Positions 5,874-8,538 of a stretch of DNA of 8,538 nucleotides are shown piece after piece. Both the position numbers and the translations under genes were made by a program. The stretch lies in assembly GCA_949948825.1 (NCBI GenBank), contig CATLIJ010000096.1, positions 1 to 8,538 on the forward strand, in the 5' to 3' direction. The notes below the pieces were generated by a model that saw only the letters and a program-made list of their open reading frames with translations, searched no databases and was not told the origin of the DNA. Position 1 is the stretch's first letter. Every line of letters begins with the position of its first letter. This stretch comes from an uncultured Clostridiaceae bacterium (lineage in GTDB: Bacteria; Bacillota; Clostridia; Lachnospirales; Lachnospiraceae).

Positions 5874-6114
5874 ATGCACATGGACACCAAAGAAAACAGG
5901 CCGGCAAAAGCGGACGGGTGTCCGGCGTGTCGGGCAGAGAGAGAAAAATCTTCTCTGCTTGATTGTACACGGGGCGGGAAGAATATGCCGTGAACGCGGC
6001 ATATCCCGGCACAGGAAGCAGGGAGAAAGCTTTTCATGTCTGATTGCGCCCTGGGCAGGGAACAGGGAGAAGATTTCCACCTGATTTTCTGCGGGAGATT
6101 AAGAGGAGGATATT
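5874..6114. other. lon upstream region, no gene supported
   Basis: These 241 bases lie between the clpX terminator and the lon ATG. They should hold the lon promoter, but I find no clear -35/-10 pair: TTGATT at 5959-5964 is a fair -35, yet the sequence 16-19 bases downstream has no convincing -10. The region contains a perfect 8-base inverted repeat (5983-6004), several smaller ones (CGGAC/GTCCG at 5911-5924, GCAGAGA/TCTCTGC at 5934-5958) and approximate repeats. A TTG-initiated reading of 85 codons (5827-6084) crosses it but has no ribosome binding site and no recognisable domain. Confidence 0.6.
5983..6004. promoter_or_regulatory. Inverted repeat upstream of lon, possible operator
   Basis: Arms ATATGCCG (5983-5990) and CGGCATAT (5997-6004) are perfect complements around six bases. 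The symmetry and size suit a dimeric DNA-binding regulator. It does not match the CIRCE element or the CtsR box. It is 111 bases before the lon ATG. It could instead be an RNA hairpin if transcription starts upstream. Confidence 0.45.
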
Positions 6115-8433
6115 ATGGATACAACGGTTATGACAATGCCAGTGATTGCCCTTCGGGGGCTGACGGTGTTGCCGAAAATGACCATGAGTTTTGACATCAG
6201 CCGTTCCAGGTCTGTGGCAGCTGTGGAAAAGGCGATGGTCAGTGACCAGAAAATCTGCATTGTTACACAGAGAGACCCGGAGGATACAAACCCTGCGCTG
6301 GAACAGCTTTACCACATTGGAGTGGTGGTTCATGTAAAACAGCTGGTGAAAATGCCCGGAGGAGTGATTCGGGTTATGGTGGAAGGCATGGACCGGGCGG
6401 AGCTTCTGGTATTGGATTCAATGGACCCTGCATTGATTGGGGAGGTAATGATATCTCCCTGGAGAAGTGATGATGTGGATTCCTTGACCGCAGAGGCCAT
6501 GCGGCGGGTGTTGCGGGATAAAGCTGAAGAGTATGGGCGTCAGCATCCCAAGTTTGCCAGAGAGGTTCTGCCCAATCTGATGACAACCGGCGGCCTGGAG
6601 GAGATGATGCTGCAAATGGCCAGTGAGCTTCCCTGGGATTATTCGGTGCGGCAGGATTATCTCAATGCTGCGGATGCTGTGACCCGGTATGAAGTGCTGG
6701 TGGGAAATCTGACAGATGAGATTGAAATTTCCCGGATTCGTCAAGAGTTTCAGGCAAAGGTCAAGGAGGCTGTGGACAAAAACCAGCGGGATTATATTTT
6801 GCGGGAACAGTTAAAGATAATCCGTCAGGAACTGGGAGAAGATCCAATATCTGATGCAGATGAATTTGAGCGGAAGCTGGGTTCCCTGAAGATGGATAAG
6901 GAAGTGCGGGAAAAGCTGCACAAGGAGATTGAGCGTTTCCGGAGTATGCCCGGAAGCAGCCAGGAGGGGAATGTACTCCGCACCTATATTGAGACTTTGC
7001 TGGAACTGCCGTGGAACCGGATGTCCCGGGACAACAATGACATAAAGCACGCTCAGGAGATTCTGGATGCAGACCACTATGGCCTGGAAAAGGTGAAGGA
7101 GCGCATTCTGGAATATCTGGCAGTGCGGGCTCTCACAAAAAAAGGAGCTGGCCCGATTTTATGTTTGGTAGGACCTCCGGGAACCGGTAAGACCTCCATT
7201 GCCCGGTCTGTGGCCCGGGCATTGAACAAAAAATATGTAAGAATCAGCCTGGGGGGCGTCCGGGATGAGGCGGAGATCCGGGGACACCGGAAGACCTATG
7301 TGGGAGCCATGCCAGGACGTCTGGTGGAGGGACTGCGTCAGGCAGGCGTATCCAATCCGCTGATGCTGTTGGATGAGATTGACAAGGTGAGCAGCGACTA
7401 TAAGGGAGACACTTCATCAGCCCTTCTGGAGGTGCTGGATGGGGAGCAGAATGTACATTTCCGGGATCATTATGTGGAAGCGCCGATCAATCTGTCCAAT
7501 GTGCTGTTTATTGCCACAGCAAATACCACCCAGTCCATTCCCCGGCCTCTTTTGGACCGGATGGAGGTGATTGAGGTGAACAGTTACACGGAAAATGAAA
7601 AGTTTCACATTGGGCGGGATTTTCTTATTGGAAAACAGATGGAGAAAAACGGTCTGACCGGAAGGAAGATCCATGTGTCTGATGAGGCTTTGAAGAAGAT
7701 TATCCATAATTATACCAGAGAGGCTGGAGTGAGAAATCTGGAGCGCAGAATCGGGGAAATCTTCCGAAAGGCAGCCAGAGATTTTCTGGAAAATAAGAAG
7801 GAAGAGATTAATGTTACCGAGTCCAATCTGGAGCAATACCTGGGAAAGGAAAAAGTTACCTTTGAGGATGCCAACGAGGAGGATCAGGTGGGAATTGTCC
7901 GGGGGCTTGCCTGGACCAGCGTGGGGGGAGATACCTTGCAGATTGAGGTCAATGTGATGCCGGGAAAGGGGGAAGTGAAGCTGACGGGCCAGATGGGAGA
8001 TGTGATGAAGGAATCTGCACAGACTGCTTTGACCTATGTGCGGTCCATCAGTCCCAAATATTCCATTGACAACGATTATTTTGAAAAGCATGATATTCAT
8101 ATTCACATTCCGGAGGGGGCTGTGCCAAAGGATGGCCCGTCTGCAGGAATCACCATGGCCACTGCCATGCTGTCTGCGGTCACAGACCGGAAGGTGGCTG
8201 CCAAGGTGGCGATGACCGGCGAGATCACTCTTCGGGGCCGGGTTCTGCCCATTGGAGGATTGAAGGAAAAGATTTTGGCAGCAAAGCTGGCTCATATTGA
8301 AACTGTGCTGGTGCCGGACAAAAACCGTCCGGATATTGGGGAGCTGTCAGAAGAAATTACAGAAGGTCTGGAAATTGTATATGTAAAGACCATGGAGGAT
8401 GTGCTGGAAAAAGCATTTGGGGCAGCACAGTAA
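6115..8433 (+). CDS. lon: ATP-dependent endopeptidase La (Lon protease, LonA type)
   Basis: Lon is a cytoplasmic hexameric AAA+ serine protease that removes damaged proteins and some regulators. The 772-aa protein has the full LonA order. The N-terminal LON substrate domain (about 8-200) is followed by a helical linker (about 205-300). The AAA+ module has Walker A GPPGTGKT at 353-360, pore loop YVGAMPGR at 395-402, Walker B LMLLDEID at 416-423, arginine-finger region RPLLDRME around 477-484 and sensor 2 GVRNLERR at 538-545. The C-terminal protease domain has catalytic S676 in PKDGPSAG and K719 in PIGGLKEKILAA. The large N domain and lack of membrane segments exclude LonB. AGAGGAGG at 6102-6109 lies 5 bases before the ATG. 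The clpX terminator upstream implies separate control; engB follows 37 bases downstream, as in other Firmicutes. Confidence 0.98.
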   Translation: MDTTVMTMPVIALRGLTVLPKMTMSFDISRSRSVAAVEKAMVSDQKICIVTQRDPEDTNPALEQLYHIGVVVHVKQLVKMPGGVIRVMVEGMDRAELLVLDSMDPALIGEVMISPWRSDDVDSLTAEAMRRVLRDKAEEYGRQHPKFAREVLPNLMTTGGLEEMMLQMASELPWDYSVRQDYLNAADAVTRYEVLVGNLTDEIEISRIRQEFQAKVKEAVDKNQRDYILREQLKIIRQELGEDPISDADEFERKLGSLKMDKEVREKLHKEIERFRSMPGSSQEGNVLRTYIETLLELPWNRMSRDNNDIKHAQEILDADHYGLEKVKERILEYLAVRALTKKGAGPILCLVGPPGTGKTSIARSVARALNKKYVRISLGGVRDEAEIRGHRKTYVGAMPGRLVEGLRQAGVSNPLMLLDEIDKVSSDYKGDTSSALLEVLDGEQNVHFRDHYVEAPINLSNVLFIATANTTQSIPRPLLDRMEVIEVNSYTENEKFHIGRDFLIGKQMEKNGLTGRKIHVSDEALKKIIHNYTREAGVRNLERRIGEIFRKAARDFLENKKEEINVTESNLEQYLGKEKVTFEDANEEDQVGIVRGLAWTSVGGDTLQIEVNVMPGKGEVKLTGQMGDVMKESAQTALTYVRSISPKYSIDNDYFEKHDIHIHIPEGAVPKDGPSAGITMATAMLSAVTDRKVAAKVAMTGEITLRGRVLPIGGLKEKILAAKLAHIETVLVPDKNRPDIGELSEEITEGLEIVYVKTMEDVLEKAFGAAQ

Positions 8434-8470
8434 AACAAAATACTTGATAAGACGAAGGACGGAGGAATTT

Positions 8471-8538
8471 ATGATTATCAAAAAAGTGGAACTGGAAACT
8501 GTCTGTGGCATCACGAGCAGGCTGCCGGACAGTCCCTA
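8471..8538 (+). CDS. engB: Ribosome-biogenesis GTP-binding protein EngB (YihA/YsxC), N-terminal fragment
   Basis: Only the first 22 codons are in the window: MIIKKVELETVCGITSRLPDSP. This opening (hydrophobic start, then ETVCGITS and LP) resembles the N-terminus of EngB proteins from Clostridia, GTPases needed for assembly of the large ribosomal subunit. The G1-G5 GTP-binding motifs would lie beyond the edge. GGAGG at 8461-8465 lies 5 bases before the ATG. The lon-engB (lonA-ysxC) pairing is well known in Firmicutes and carries much of the weight here. The 37-base gap without a terminator suggests co-transcription with lon. Confidence 0.82.
   Translation, partial: MIIKKVELETVCGITSRLPDSP

Noticed and set aside
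6046..6060. Short palindrome CCCTG/CAGGG before lon
   Set aside because: With five bases per arm and a two-base centre it is expected by chance and is too tight to form a useful hairpin.
5708..6080. Minus-strand open frames over the clpX end and the lon upstream region
   Set aside because: They have no ribosome binding site or recognisable domain and overlap clpX and its terminator.
5827..6084. 85-codon plus-strand reading between clpX and lon
   Set aside because: It starts with TTG immediately after the clpX stop without a ribosome binding site, runs through the terminator hairpin and shows no domain; the region is better read as intergenic with repeats.
7417..8295. 292-codon minus-strand open frame inside lon
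   Set aside because: It is antisense to the highly conserved Lon AAA+ and protease domains, with Cys/His/Leu-rich shadow composition typical of the complement of a real gene.
2458..8538. tig-clpP-clpX-lon-engB as a novel system
   Set aside because: This is a known conserved arrangement of protein quality-control genes, and every member has normal length and intact catalytic motifs.

Overview
The window looks like chromosomal core sequence from a low-to-mid-GC Firmicute of the class Clostridia, most likely Lachnospiraceae (Enterocloster/Hungatella-like; the genus is only a guess). The evidence is strong AGGAGG ribosome binding sites on almost every gene, the gene order tig-clpP-clpX-lon-engB, and protein sequences typical of that family. 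No tRNA, rRNA, CRISPR array, insertion sequence, integrase or phage gene was seen.

Layout. Positions 2-1598 (+) are the end of a galactose/methyl-galactoside ABC transporter operon: the C-terminal end of the ATPase mglA (cut by the window edge), the complete permease mglC, and an 80-aa protein with a leucine-heptad coiled coil and a C-terminal membrane anchor that I cannot name. A long hairpin with A and T tracts at 1597-1646 ends this operon and probably also ends the convergent gene at 1666-2139 (-), a short CYTH-domain protein. A 318-bp divergent intergenic region (2140-2457) holds a good extended -10 promoter for tig and a weaker candidate promoter for the CYTH gene.

Positions 2458-8538 (+) are a protein quality-control block: trigger factor (tig), the ClpP peptidase, its unfoldase ClpX, the Lon protease and the first 22 codons of the GTPase engB. 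Trigger factor folds nascent chains at the ribosome exit. ClpXP and Lon are the two main ATP-dependent degradation machines for tagged or damaged proteins. EngB is a ribosome-assembly GTPase. No terminator separates tig from clpP or clpP from clpX, so these three may be one transcript. A strong intrinsic terminator follows clpX, so lon-engB needs its own promoter in the 240 bp after it.

All complete genes have intact catalytic motifs and ordinary lengths, and I see no convincing new defence or mobile system. The least explained signals are non-coding: a 64-bp near-perfect hairpin just upstream of the clpP ribosome binding site, a palindrome plus degenerate tandem repeats upstream of lon, and a purine/pyrimidine-biased tract in the CYTH leader. 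The small anchored protein of the mgl operon is the only unrecognised gene.
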